DNA of 64,000 nt. Source: an uncultured Anaerofilum sp. (lineage in GTDB: Bacteria > Bacillota > Clostridia > Oscillospirales > Ruminococcaceae). Where the stretch lies: assembly GCA_944385945.1 (NCBI GenBank), contig CALWZD010000039.1, forward strand, positions 1-64,000. Direction: 5' to 3'. Of this stretch, positions 24,452 to 33,248 are shown piece after piece (the first letter of the stretch is position 1; each line of letters opens with the position of its first letter). The notes beneath the pieces were generated by a model. It worked only from the letters and a program-made list of their open reading frames with translations, had not been told where the DNA came from and made no database searches. A program made the position numbers and the translations under genes.

Positions 24452-25972
24452 TTAGTCAATGGGTTTCATGGTGGGGAACAGCAAAACATCACGAATGGAT
24501 GCCGAATCGGTCAGCAGCATTACCAGACGATCCAAGCCAAAGCCCAGACCACCGGTGGGTGCCAGACCATACTCCAGCGCAGTGATGTAGTCATAGTCCA
24601 CCTGAGAGGTATCGTTGGGGTTCGCTGCCTTGCGGGCTGCCACCTGACGCTCAAAACGCTGCTTCTGGTCGATGGGGTCGTTCAACTCGCTGAATGCGTT
24701 GCCGAACTCGGTCGCATTGATGAAGTATTCAAAACGCTCGGTAAAGGCAGGGTTTTCGGGCTTGCGCTTTGCCAGCGGGCTGTTTTCTACCGGATAATCG
24801 TAGATAAAGGTGGGCTGGATGAGGTTTTCTTCTACGAATGCATCAAACAACTCAACCAGTACTGCGCCCTTAGTCGCATCAGCAGGCACTTCCACGTGCT
24901 TTTCAGCAGCTGCTGCACGGGCGTCCTCGTCGGTTGCCCAGCTGTCGTAATCGCAACCGGAATATTTCTTGACTGCCTCTACCATGGTCATACGCTGCCA
25001 GTTGCCCATGTCAATCATGTGTCCCTGATAGGGAATGACCAAGCTGCCACATACATTTTGTGCCAGACGCTTGTACAGTTCTTCTACCAGATCCATCATG
25101 CCCTTGTAGTCGGTGTATGCCTGATACAACTCGATGGAGGTAAACTCGGGGTTATGCTTGGTGTCCATACCCTCGTTGCGGAAGATACGTCCTACCTCGT
25201 ACACCTTATCAAAACCGCCTACGATCAGACGCTTCAGGTTCAGCTCAGTTTCGATACGCAGGTACATATCAATGTCGAGCGTATTGTGATGGGTCACGAA
25301 CGGACGTGCCGATGCACCGATCTCGAGCGGCAACAAAATGGGAGTGTCTACCTCCAAGAAGCCACGGGTATCGAGAAAATCACGGATCTCACGCAAAATC
25401 ATGCTGCGCTTTACAAATGTTTCCTTTACGTCGGGGTTCACGATGAGGTCAACATAACGCTGACGGTAACGAATCTCGGTATCTTTCAAGCCGTGATACT
25501 TTTCGGGCAGAGGCAACAGGCTTTTGCTGAGCAGTACGACCTCGCTTGCCTTTACGCTGATCTCACCCATTTTGGTGCGGAACACTTCGCCCTTTACGCC
25601 GATAACATCGCCGATGTCCATCTTTTTGAATGCTGCGTATTCTTCATCGCCCAGCAGATCACGGCGAACGTACAACTGAATGCGGTCGCTTGCATCACGC
25701 AGATCGGCAAAGCTTGCCTTGCCCATCACACGCTTGCTCATCATACGGCCAGCCAGGCAAACGATCTCGCCGGTTTCCTGCTCAGGTTCAAGATGTGCAA
25801 ATTTTTCTTTCAATGCAGCTGCTTGGCTGTCTACATCGTATTTGGTGCGCACAAAGGGGTCGTTGCCTGCCTGTTGCAGGTCTGCCAGCTTCTGACGACG
25901 CACTGCCACCAGCTGGTTATATTCCTGTGCGGTCTGCTCAGGAGTCTGTTGGGTAGCCTGATTCTTTTCCAT
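24452..25972 (-). CDS. lysS: Lysyl-tRNA synthetase, class II
   Basis: A 506-residue class II synthetase: N-terminal OB-fold anticodon domain (about 65-150), then motif 1, motif 2 (VGRIFRNEGMDTKHNPEFTSIE) and motif 3 (GLGFGLDRLVMLLTDS). GGAGG is eight bases before the ATG at 25972, which is preferred to the ATG six bases upstream. The leader of about 100 nt is too short for a T-box and lacks the T-box sequence. Confidence 0.96.
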   Translation of the reverse strand: MEKNQATQQTPEQTAQEYNQLVAVRRQKLADLQQAGNDPFVRTKYDVDSQAAALKEKFAHLEPEQETGEIVCLAGRMMSKRVMGKASFADLRDASDRIQLYVRRDLLGDEEYAAFKKMDIGDVIGVKGEVFRTKMGEISVKASEVVLLSKSLLPLPEKYHGLKDTEIRYRQRYVDLIVNPDVKETFVKRSMILREIRDFLDTRGFLEVDTPILLPLEIGASARPFVTHHNTLDIDMYLRIETELNLKRLIVGGFDKVYEVGRIFRNEGMDTKHNPEFTSIELYQAYTDYKGMMDLVEELYKRLAQNVCGSLVIPYQGHMIDMGNWQRMTMVEAVKKYSGCDYDSWATDEDARAAAAEKHVEVPADATKGAVLVELFDAFVEENLIQPTFIYDYPVENSPLAKRKPENPAFTERFEYFINATEFGNAFSELNDPIDQKQRFERQVAARKAANPNDTSQVDYDYITALEYGLAPTGGLGFGLDRLVMLLTDSASIRDVLLFPTMKPID

Positions 25973-26281
25973 TCTCATTTCCTCCGCTTCGTGTCCGGCA
26001 CGTTTTTATTTTTGCGGCGTTCGACCTTGCCGCTTATCTCACGCAAAGCCCCTTTTTTCACAACAGGGACATACTGTATTATTATATCATTTTTCGACGC
26101 TTTACGGGAGATGCATTTTTGCCCAAAGGCAAAATCTCTCCCATAAAAAATTTCGGTAATACCGCTTAGAATACGGTCGATCGTTTGCTTTTGGCAAATA
26201 TCTGCCTACATACAAACAGACCGGCACACCTTTTGGGCATGACGGTCTGTGCAGTGCAAAAAACAAATTTCGGTTTTCGCC
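25973..26281 (-). other. greA-lysS intergenic region
   Basis: No gene. It holds an extended -10 (TGA-TATAAT, 26086-26081 on the minus strand) for lysS, a large hairpin just upstream of it (GGGAGA/TCTCCC plus TTTTGCC/GGCAAAA, about 26105-26145), and an 8-bp hairpin at 26216-26250 (ACAGACCG/CGGTCTGT) that probably ends greA. Confidence 0.55.
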
Positions 26282-26764
26282 TTACATCGAACGGCGGATC
26301 TCCAACACCTTGTACTGAATCACTGCGCCGTTGGGCAAAGTGATGTCGGCAACATCGCCTGCCGACTTATTCAGCAGGGCAGAGCCAACAGGGCTTTCAT
26401 CGCTCAGTTTGCCGTTTGCGGGGTCAGCTTCGGTGGAGCTGGTAATGGTGTACTCCTCTACCTCGCCGTCCTCGTCCTCTACTTTTACGATGCAGCCCAT
26501 CATTACTTTATCGTCCGAAATCTCATCTTCTGCCAGCACACGGGTGCGTTTCAGCATTCCCTCCAGCTGTGCGATGCGGCTTTCGATAAAGCCCTGCTCG
26601 TTCTTTGCTTCGTCATACTCACTGTTTTCCGACAAGTCGCCAAAACCACGGGCAACTTTGATTTTTTCTGCAACTTCTTTCCGTTTTACGGTTTTCAAGT
26701 CCTCCAGTTCGGCTTCCAAAGCAGCAAGACCAGCCGGGGTAACTACGATTTCTTTGTTATTCAA
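26282..26764 (-). CDS. greA: Transcription elongation factor GreA
   Basis: A 160-residue cleavage factor that rescues backtracked RNA polymerase. The N-terminal coiled coil carries the tip acids in [18 protein letters not shown]; the C-terminal FKBP-like domain has [18 protein letters not shown] at 26764, nine bases after AGGGAG, gives the usual start NNKEIVVT; upstream ATGs would add about 20 unrelated residues. It is preceded by an unusually long leader from a consensus promoter at 26948-26976. Confidence 0.94.
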   Translation of the reverse strand: MNNKEIVVTPAGLAALEAELEDLKTVKRKEVAEKIKVARGFGDLSENSEYDEAKNEQGFIESRIAQLEGMLKRTRVLAEDEISDDKVMMGCIVKVEDEDGEVEEYTITSSTEADPANGKLSDESPVGSALLNKSAGDVADITLPNGAVIQYKVLEIRRSM

Positions 26765-26947
26765 AGTGGTTCTCTCCCTCATAAAATTGACGCCGACGAC
26801 CTGCATCTCTTTCCCTTTTGCCGCAAGGTGTCTGCGCATTTATTTTGGCAAAACGCTCTGCATTTTGCCGGATAATAAAAAGGCAACGCCACCCCGTTTG
26901 CACAAGTTTTTCTGTGTCGGCGGCAACAATGCCCTTATATTCTGAAC
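26765..26947 (-). other. Long 5' leader of greA
   Basis: About 175 nt between promoter and start codon without a convincing gene. It may hold short hairpins and could be regulatory, as greA leaders are in E. coli; no defined structure is proposed. Confidence 0.35.
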
Positions 26948-26976
26948 ATTATATAGTGCTTCCATGCTGATGTCAA
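26948..26976 (-). promoter_or_regulatory. Consensus sigma-A promoter of greA
   Basis: On the minus strand TTGACA (26976-26971), 17 bp, TATAAT (26953-26948): both boxes match the consensus perfectly. Confidence 0.9.
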
Positions 26977-27074
26977 GCAAAATGCTTTTTTTTGTCAAAA
27001 CTTTACAAACATTTCGCCTTTTTTTCGTTGCAGCACTCTTGTGGTGGCGCAACAAAACGCATTTTGACAGCAAG

Positions 27075-27109
27075 CAAACAGACCCCTGCACAGCGCAAAG
27101 GTCTGTTTG
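27075..27109 (-). terminator. Terminator of the EF-G-like gene
   Basis: 10-bp stem CAAACAGACC/GGTCTGTTTG with a 15-nt loop, 28 bp after the stop codon. Confidence 0.72.
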
Positions 27110-27136
27110 ATGCAGTTTTCTTTTATATCACTTGAT

Positions 27137-29218
27137 TTATTCCTCGTCGACAGAGCCGTTCAGCTTCTTGGCTTCCTCGATGACCTTGCCTTCCAGATGA
27201 GCGGGCAGCGGCTCATAGCGGGCGAAATTAAACTCGAACCAGCCACGTCCCTGGGTCAGCTGACGCATATAGGTGGTAAAGTCGTGCATTTCGCTTACAG
27301 GCACTTCGGCAACCACCAGCTGCATTCCCTCGTCCTCGGCGGGGTCCATACCCAGCACACGACCACGGCGTTTGGTTACTTCGCCCATGATGTCGCCGGT
27401 GTTTTCGTTGGGGACGTAGGCTTTCAACTCGCCTACCGGCTCCAGCAAAACAGACCCTGCATTGGGCAGTGCAGCCTTATATGCCAGCTTTGCAGCCATG
27501 ATGAATGCCATTTCACTGGAATCCACCGGATGATAGCTGCCGTCCAGCAAGGTCGCTTTCAAGCCCACGACGGGATAGCCTGCCAGCACACCGTGTGCTG
27601 TTGCCTGACGCAAACCTTTTTCGACAGCGGGGAAGTAGTTCTTGGGAACGCTTCCGCCGAATACTTTTTCTTCGAACACCAGTTCGTCGGAATCGCAAGG
27701 CTCGAACTCGATCCAAACGTCGCCGAACTGACCATGACCACCTGTCTGCTTTTTGTGGCGACCCTGTGCCTTGTACTTTTTGCGGATCGACTCACGGTAA
27801 GCAACTCGGGGCTGCTCCAGCTCGACTTCGATGCCGAACTTCGCTTTCAACCGTGCGCAAACAACATCCAGATGCTGTTCGCCCAAACCGGAAATGACCT
27901 GCTGTACGGTTTCGGAATCCATGCGGTACTGCAAGGTGGGATCTTCTTCCATCATGCGGGCGATCGCACCACTGATCTTGCCCTCGTCCCCTTTCTTCAC
28001 CAGCTTCAATGCCATTGAAAAGGTGGGAGTGGGGAATGTTTGACGGGTGAGCGAAACGATACGGCTGGGCGCACACAAGGTATCGCCTGTCTGCGCACTG
28101 CTCAGTTTGGTGATGGCACCAATGTCACCGGCGGTGAACTGATCGGCATCGGTCTGTTTTTTGCCTTTCACCCACAACAGCTTGCCCATGCGCTCGGTTT
28201 CACCCGTGCGTGCATTGACGAGCGGAGAATCTGCTTTCAAACTGCCACTCACGATCTTGACATAGCTCAGCTTGCCAACAAAGGGGTCGGCAACGGTTTT
28301 GAAGACATAAGCAGCCAACGGCGCATCGGTGGTGCATTGTACTTCCACTTCGTTTCCGCCGGCATCTACACCCACTTCACTACCGCCACGCTCGGCACTG
28401 GGCAACAGCTTGCGGATAGCAAACAAAACCAAGTCCATGCCCTCCAACTGGGTCGCACTGCCACAAACAACGGGGGTGATGGTACCGGTCTTGACGCCCA
28501 GACGAACGCCCTCGGTCAACTCCTCGGCGGTGAAAGGTTCGCCCTCGAAGAATTTCTCCATCAATGCCTCATCGGTTTCGGCAACTGCTTCGCTCATTGC
28601 TTCCCGCAGACCGTCCAGACGATGCCCCATATCGGGAATATCTACTTCAACGGGCTTGCCGTTTTCGTATTTGTAAGCTTTCATGGTGAGCAGGTTGATA
28701 TAGACGAAACTGCCATCGTCCTGTTTTGCCGGAACAACTACCGGACACACCGACGGACCGAATTTAAATTTCAACTGCTCGAACACTTTATAGAAGTCGG
28801 CATTTTCTACATTCAGTTTAGACAGATAGAACATACGGCTCTTGCCGTATTTCTGCGCCAGTGCATAAGCTTTTTCGGCACCTACCTGCAAGCCATCCCG
28901 TGCAGACACGGTAATGAGTACGCTTTCTACGGCACGCAGTGCCTCGTATACACCCACCTCGAAATCGAACAGACCCGGACTATCCAGCAGGTTAAACTTT
29001 ACGCCATCCAGTTCGACCGGTGCCAAAGCACAGGACAGCGAAGCGTGGCGGCGAGCCTCCTCTGGGTCAAAGTCGCATACGGTATTTCCATCTTCCACAC
29101 GTCCCAAACGGTCGGTACCGCCTGTCAGGTACAGCAGTGCCTCTGCCAGACTGGTCTTTCCTACTCCGCCGTGACCGGCGATAAGAACGTTGCGGATATT
29201 ATTGGTGGTGTAATTCAT
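27137..29218 (-). CDS. Elongation factor G-like GTPase (EF-G paralogue)
   Basis: A 693-residue protein with the full EF-G domain order: G domain (P-loop GHGGVGKTS, DSPG), domain II, III (GLGEQHLDVV), IV (QTGGHGQFGDVWIEFEP) and V (GDIMGEVTKRRGRVLGM). The G4 motif, NKxD in true EF-G, reads SKLN, so nucleotide recognition is altered. The str operon is not nearby, supporting a paralogue of the EF-G-like group rather than the housekeeping factor. AGAGG precedes the ATG at 29218; an upstream frame extension is ignored. Role (stress, recycling or ribosome protection) is unknown. Confidence 0.86.
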   Translation of the reverse strand: MNYTTNNIRNVLIAGHGGVGKTSLAEALLYLTGGTDRLGRVEDGNTVCDFDPEEARRHASLSCALAPVELDGVKFNLLDSPGLFDFEVGVYEALRAVESVLITVSARDGLQVGAEKAYALAQKYGKSRMFYLSKLNVENADFYKVFEQLKFKFGPSVCPVVVPAKQDDGSFVYINLLTMKAYKYENGKPVEVDIPDMGHRLDGLREAMSEAVAETDEALMEKFFEGEPFTAEELTEGVRLGVKTGTITPVVCGSATQLEGMDLVLFAIRKLLPSAERGGSEVGVDAGGNEVEVQCTTDAPLAAYVFKTVADPFVGKLSYVKIVSGSLKADSPLVNARTGETERMGKLLWVKGKKQTDADQFTAGDIGAITKLSSAQTGDTLCAPSRIVSLTRQTFPTPTFSMALKLVKKGDEGKISGAIARMMEEDPTLQYRMDSETVQQVISGLGEQHLDVVCARLKAKFGIEVELEQPRVAYRESIRKKYKAQGRHKKQTGGHGQFGDVWIEFEPCDSDELVFEEKVFGGSVPKNYFPAVEKGLRQATAHGVLAGYPVVGLKATLLDGSYHPVDSSEMAFIMAAKLAYKAALPNAGSVLLEPVGELKAYVPNENTGDIMGEVTKRRGRVLGMDPAEDEGMQLVVAEVPVSEMHDFTTYMRQLTQGRGWFEFNFARYEPLPAHLEGKVIEEAKKLNGSVDEE

Positions 29219-29460
29219 AATCAATAACCTCTTTTCTGCCACAATATCGGTGCGTGGCAGCAACTTATACAAAAATATTATCATAAATCTCTATATTTTT
29301 AAAGATATTGTTGTTAAATTTTATGCAGAAGTTTTGCAAAGATGTTTGTACAATTCTACTATTGATTTTTTAACGGAATCCTGCTTTTCGATTATTTTTG
29401 TAAATTTTGTGAAAAGAAACGGCTGAAAATTTACTTTTTAAAAGATTTTTGCAAAAAAAT

Positions 29461-29483
29461 ACCGTCCCCTTTTCAGGGACGGT
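29461..29483 (-). terminator. Terminator of the HAD hydrolase gene
   Basis: ACCGTCCC/GGGACGGT stem, 7-nt loop, followed by seven T on the minus strand. Confidence 0.9.
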
Positions 29484-29495
29484 CGTATACAGGAA

Positions 29496-30332
29496 TCATT
29501 TCAAAATGGAACGCTGCTCTTTGATCAGCTGCTCCTGGTATGCGCCACGGTAGGTGCCGTGCAGCAGTTTGGGCAAAGCCTCCTCAGCCAGACGCTTCCA
29601 GCTTTCTTCCTCTTTGCCAACCAAAATGGGATAGAACAAAACGCCGTTCTTCTGTGCCGCTTCCAAATCGCCCAGTGCATCGCCTACCATCAAAACCTTA
29701 TCCTTGTCGTAGCGACCTTCGGACAACTCTTTGATGCAAACAGCCTTTGTGCCAACTTCCTGCCCCAGCATCACATTCATGTACTGTGCCAAGCCGTGGC
29801 GGTTCCACTCGGAATGGATCGCACCTGCATTTGCACTGGAAACCACCGCTGTATCTGCCACTTTATGGGCAGCCTCCAGACCCTCTTTTGCACCGGCGAA
29901 AGGCTTGTCGTCTTCGGGCATTTCACGAATGACCTTGTTTACAGCAAGGCTCCATTCCAGCACTTTTTCCAGTGCGGTGTTGCCCGCAGCGATCGCTGCC
30001 TCCAAATTGGGGTTGGACAGTTCTTTTGCATTGTGTACCCACTCGGAGATACGGTCAAGATTTTCTACTTCGATGCCCTGACGGCGCAGTTCTTCGAAGG
30101 TCATCAGCATTCCTTTAAAGCGGTTGACGCCACGAGTTGCACTAAACAAGTTGACCCGCATCCAGTAGGGGGTGATAAAATCGGCGTGTTCTTGCAGACC
30201 GAACACACGGATCAGCTCGGGGCAAAAAGCCTTTTCGTGCTTTACGTCCATCGTGTCCATCGCACAGCCATCGGAATCGACACAAACCAGAAAATCCTTT
30301 TGCTTTTGAAAATCTTTCAGTTCATGAGCCAT
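29496..30332 (-). CDS. HAD-superfamily hydrolase
   Basis: A 278-residue HAD phosphatase. Motif I is CVDSDGCAMDTM (nucleophile Asp in DSDG), motif II lies in AVVSSAN, and motif IV is MVGDALGDLEAA. A helical cap fills residues about 30-140. It is cytoplasmic; the substrate is unknown, with phosphoglycolate-type or sugar phosphates possible. GGAGG precedes the ATG at 30332. It stands alone, divergent from nnrD across a 275-bp AT-rich spacer. Confidence 0.82.
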   Translation of the reverse strand: MAHELKDFQKQKDFLVCVDSDGCAMDTMDVKHEKAFCPELIRVFGLQEHADFITPYWMRVNLFSATRGVNRFKGMLMTFEELRRQGIEVENLDRISEWVHNAKELSNPNLEAAIAAGNTALEKVLEWSLAVNKVIREMPEDDKPFAGAKEGLEAAHKVADTAVVSSANAGAIHSEWNRHGLAQYMNVMLGQEVGTKAVCIKELSEGRYDKDKVLMVGDALGDLEAAQKNGVLFYPILVGKEEESWKRLAEEALPKLLHGTYRGAYQEQLIKEQRSILK

Positions 30333-30518
30333 TGTTGTAATCCTCCTTAAAGAATCGGTTTTCTTCCATGATACCAGTTAAATTCAAAAATGAAAAGAGC
30401 TTTCCTCGCTTTTTTATTTTAGGGTGGGTTGCGTTTCTTGCTTTTTTGGCACAATCACAAAAAGAAACCCGCAAAAATCATTCAAAATCACTATTTTAAA
30501 ACTATTTTTTAAAAATCA

Positions 30519-30549
30519 TTGCTCTTTTCGCCGTTTTGTGTATTATAAT
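30519..30549 (+). promoter_or_regulatory. Putative promoter of nnrD
   Basis: TTGCTC (30519-30524) and TATAAT (30544-30549) with a long 19-bp spacer in AT-rich DNA, about 100 bp before the gene. Confidence 0.5.
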
Positions 30550-30646
30550 TAAATCATAGAATATAACTGCTTTTCAAAACTCGAATATTTTTCATTTTCA
30601 CCTATTTTTGAAAAGTGTCGAACGAATGAAACGGAGGAATGTTTTT

Positions 30647-31531
30647 ATGATGATCCCTGCTATCCGTCTGCTGGACGATGCATTTATTTTTTCCCGCATT
30701 CCACGCCGCCCCGTCCACAGCCACAAAGGAACCTTCGGAACCGCTTTATGCCTTTGCGGAAGCCGTATCTATCAGGGTGCAGCACTTATGGCAGCCGAGG
30801 GTGCATTGCGTTCGGGGGCAGGTATCGTACAGCTTGCGTCGGTGCAGTCGATTCTGTCGGCGTGTGTCATCCGCTTGCCCGAATGCACCTTGCTGCCATT
30901 GACCGAAACCCCGCAAGGCACCATCAGTGCAGAAAACATCCCCTTGTTGTCCCAGTATCTTCCCCAGCGTAAAGCGGTGCTGATGGGCTGCGGTCTGACC
31001 ATCTCGCCCGACACTGAACAGCTTGTTCATCAACTCATTCCGCTGTGTAACGGTACAGTGGTACTGGATGCCGACGGGCTGAACGTCTGCCAAGGCGGAC
31101 AGCTTCCACATCCTGCGACCGGCGAGCTTATCGTAACTCCGCACCCCGGCGAAATGGCATCGCTTACCGGCAAGACTATCGCCAAGATTCAGGAAAACCG
31201 TGTAGACGCCGCCCTACAATTTTCCAAACAAAACCAATGCATCACCGTTTTAAAAGGTCACCAGACGGTCATCGCCGCCCCCGACGGACAAGTGTTTGAA
31301 AATCCGACCGGAAACTCGGGACTTTCCAAAGGAGGAAGTGGCGATGTGCTTGCCGGCATGATCACCGGTATGGCAGCCGCCGGACTGTCGGCATTGGATG
31401 CCGCCATCTGCGGTGTATACCTGCACGGACTTGCTGCTGACGTATGCGCACAGCACAGAAGTCAAACCGCCATGCTGCCACACGAGATTTTGCAAGACCT
31501 GGGCACGATCCTTTCACAGCACGGATTATAA
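30647..31531 (+). CDS. nnrD: ADP-dependent NAD(P)H-hydrate dehydratase
   Basis: A 294-residue ribokinase-fold enzyme that repairs hydrated NADH/NADPH using ADP. Diagnostic segments are SHKGTFGTALCLCGS, VVLDADGLNV, VTPHPGEMASL and the nucleotide/catalytic loop GLSKGGSGDVLAGMITG. It has only the dehydratase domain; the NnrE epimerase half found in fused NnrDE proteins is absent. GGAGG nine bases upstream selects the ATG at 30647. It is followed by its own terminator. Confidence 0.9.
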   Translation: MMIPAIRLLDDAFIFSRIPRRPVHSHKGTFGTALCLCGSRIYQGAALMAAEGALRSGAGIVQLASVQSILSACVIRLPECTLLPLTETPQGTISAENIPLLSQYLPQRKAVLMGCGLTISPDTEQLVHQLIPLCNGTVVLDADGLNVCQGGQLPHPATGELIVTPHPGEMASLTGKTIAKIQENRVDAALQFSKQNQCITVLKGHQTVIAAPDGQVFENPTGNSGLSKGGSGDVLAGMITGMAAAGLSALDAAICGVYLHGLAADVCAQHRSQTAMLPHEILQDLGTILSQHGL

Positions 31532-31542
31532 CCGTCTTTCCC

Positions 31543-31572
31543 GCCGCTTTTGAAGGAAAAAGCGGCTTTTTT
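31543..31572 (+). terminator. Terminator of nnrD
   Basis: GCCGCTTTT/AAAAGCGGC stem and six T, 12 bp after the stop. Confidence 0.85.
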
Positions 31573-31645
31573 GCACCAATTCTTCCCCTTTCCCATACAC
31601 TAAAAACAAACCGCATCTCTGCGGAAACGTTTTGGGAGGGATTTG

Positions 31646-32410
31646 ATGCAACAGCTTTTTCTTGCGGGCAGTGCTGCACTTGCTGCCACCGCATTTCCGT
31701 TTTTTTGTACCTGTTTCGGCGCACTGTTGGGCTGCACCGCCCGTGCGTCCTCGCCCGACTCGGTGGCAAACCGTGCTACACTGGGTTTTGCAGGCGGTGT
31801 GATGCTTGCTGCCAGTGTATTCAGCCTTTTGTTGCCAGCCGTAGAACTGGCGCAGACACAAGGGTATCCCGGATGGCTTGCCGCTTGTGGCGGATTTGCA
31901 CTGGGTGCCGCTTTCTTGGTTTTGCTCGACTTCTTTTTACAGCGGATAAAACCGGAATATTCCCTTAGCAGCTTCGCCATTACGTTGCACAACCTGCCCG
32001 AAGGCATGGCAGTCGGACTTTCTGCTGCTTTGGCTGCACTGTCGGGTGCAAGCGTCTTTGCAGGGGTCGGTGCATTGGCATTTGGTGTCGGGGTGCAAAA
32101 TCTGCCCGAAGGCACCGCCGTTGCCTTGCCGGTACTCCACCGCACAAAGAACCGCAAACAGGCATTCCGTGCCGGCGTCGTTTCCGGTATCGTGGAACCC
32201 ATCGGCGGATTGCTCGCCGCTTTGCTTGCCGGTATCGCTGCCGTCGTGCTGCCGTGGCTGCTTGCCTTTTCCGCCGGTGCGATGGTCTATGTCACGGCAC
32301 AAGAACTTATCCCCACCGCCTGTTCCAATAACGTGAAAGGCTTTGCCGGTACGTTGGGGGTACTCGCCGGATTCGTGCTGATGATGGCACTTGACCTTTC
32401 GCTTGGATAA
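31646..32410 (+). CDS. ZIP-family metal transporter, GufA type
   Basis: A 254-residue, eight-helix divalent-metal (Zn/Fe/Mn) transporter. The two metal-binding helices carry HNLPEGMAVG and QNLPEGTAVA, the GufA-subfamily pair. The N-terminus is a membrane helix with several cysteines (FFCTCFGALLGC). GGGAGGG is five bases before the ATG at 31646. It stands alone between the nnrD terminator and the shared bidirectional terminator at 32425. Direction is import by family. Confidence 0.9.
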   Translation: MQQLFLAGSAALAATAFPFFCTCFGALLGCTARASSPDSVANRATLGFAGGVMLAASVFSLLLPAVELAQTQGYPGWLAACGGFALGAAFLVLLDFFLQRIKPEYSLSSFAITLHNLPEGMAVGLSAALAALSGASVFAGVGALAFGVGVQNLPEGTAVALPVLHRTKNRKQAFRAGVVSGIVEPIGGLLAALLAGIAAVVLPWLLAFSAGAMVYVTAQELIPTACSNNVKGFAGTLGVLAGFVLMMALDLSLG

Positions 32411-32424
32411 TATCTCTGATACTC

Positions 32425-32464
32425 TACAACGGGCAGGTCGGATGTATCCGACCTGCCCGTTGTA
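32425..32464. terminator. Bidirectional terminator between ZIP and CYTH genes
   Basis: A 19-bp perfect stem (TACAACGGGCAGGTCGGAT and its complement) with GT between the arms. The GGGCAGGTC core is that of the composite 3' ends; here it serves two convergent genes. Confidence 0.88.
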
Positions 32465-32530
32465 GTTGAAAGTTTTCGTCCACCTTTTTCAAAAGGTGGG
32501 GTTTTTGTTCACTTTTTCTCAAAAAGTGAC
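32465..32530 (-). repeat. Composite 3' hairpin pair, CYTH gene copy
   Basis: On the minus strand, after the CYTH stop codon: GTCACTTTTTGAGAAAAAGTGA hairpin, AACAAAAACCC, CCACCTTTTGAAAAAGGTGG hairpin and ACGAAAACTTTCAAC, running into the terminator. Confidence 0.82.
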
Positions 32531-33007
32531 TTAGCGTGTGCTGTTCCAGTATTCCGCCATGCTCTGCCCTTTTTCGGCCGTCACTTCATGCACCAGATAC
32601 TCTTTCAGCCACTCGTCGGGCTGCCATTGCATCGCTTGCTGCTCGCTCTCAAACTCCACTTCGGCATAGTAGAACTCGCTGTCCAGCCCTTCGTCTACCA
32701 GATTCGCCTCCAAAACCAGTCCTCCAGCCAGCGCATACCGCCGCTGTTGCTTGGCGATCATCGGTTTGCCGATAAAATCTTTGAGCTGTTCAAACAATCC
32801 TTCGCTAATCTCCGTTTCGATCTCCTTGCGGCTCAAACCGCCGTCCCCTTTAAAACATAAGATATATTTCGTCTGCTTTCCCTGCTCCTGATGGCTGCGG
32901 ATGCGAACCGCCGGTGCAGTGGTCACATATCCCTGCTGCATATACAACGTTCGAATCGGCTCGACATCGGGCCAACCATTCGTGAGCCATTTGCGTTCAA
33001 TTTCCAA
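32531..33007 (-). CDS. CYTH-domain phosphatase
   Basis: A 158-residue CYTH (triphosphate tunnel) protein: the ExExK motif is EIERKW at the very start, with later KGDGGLSRKEIETEI and YYAEVEFES strands lining the tunnel. Such proteins hydrolyse inorganic tripolyphosphate or make cAMP; phosphatase activity is more likely in Firmicutes. GGAAGG is eight bases before a TTG at 33007, which gives the family start MEIERKW; a GTG at 33016 abuts the ribosome site. Confidence 0.87.
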   Translation of the reverse strand: MEIERKWLTNGWPDVEPIRTLYMQQGYVTTAPAVRIRSHQEQGKQTKYILCFKGDGGLSRKEIETEISEGLFEQLKDFIGKPMIAKQQRRYALAGGLVLEANLVDEGLDSEFYYAEVEFESEQQAMQWQPDEWLKEYLVHEVTAEKGQSMAEYWNSTR

Positions 33008-33123
33008 TCTCGTCACCTTCCTTTTTGTTCATTATACCATGAACACAAGGTGTGAATGGTATAATTTGCTATCTTTTTCGGTTGCCCCATAAGGGGCGAG
33101 AAAAAGAGCAAGTAAAAATAGCA

Positions 33124-33152
33124 GTATAATAGCCACCCTGTGGCTATTATAC
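33124..33152. repeat. 13-bp inverted repeat containing TATAAT on both strands
   Basis: GTATAATAGCCAC (33124-33136), loop CCT, and its perfect complement (33140-33152). No T-run follows, so it is not a typical terminator. It lies in the divergent spacer between the CYTH (minus) and RlmI-like (plus) genes. Confidence 0.7.
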
Positions 33153-33201
33153 CATCCCTCTACATTAACCGCCAACCCTTTCGCACAATGCCAAAATATG
33201 C

Positions 33202-33207
33202 TATACT
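33202..33207 (+). promoter_or_regulatory. Extended -10 of the RlmI-like gene
   Basis: TATACT preceded by TGC, 42 bp before the start codon; the -35 is weak. Confidence 0.45.
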
Positions 33208-33248
33208 GTACAAAAACTAATCCATTTTACACCAGAAAGGATCTTACC

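Noticed and set aside
25973..26080. T-box riboswitch for lysS
   Set aside because: The leader is only about 100 nt and lacks the T-box sequence and antiterminator.
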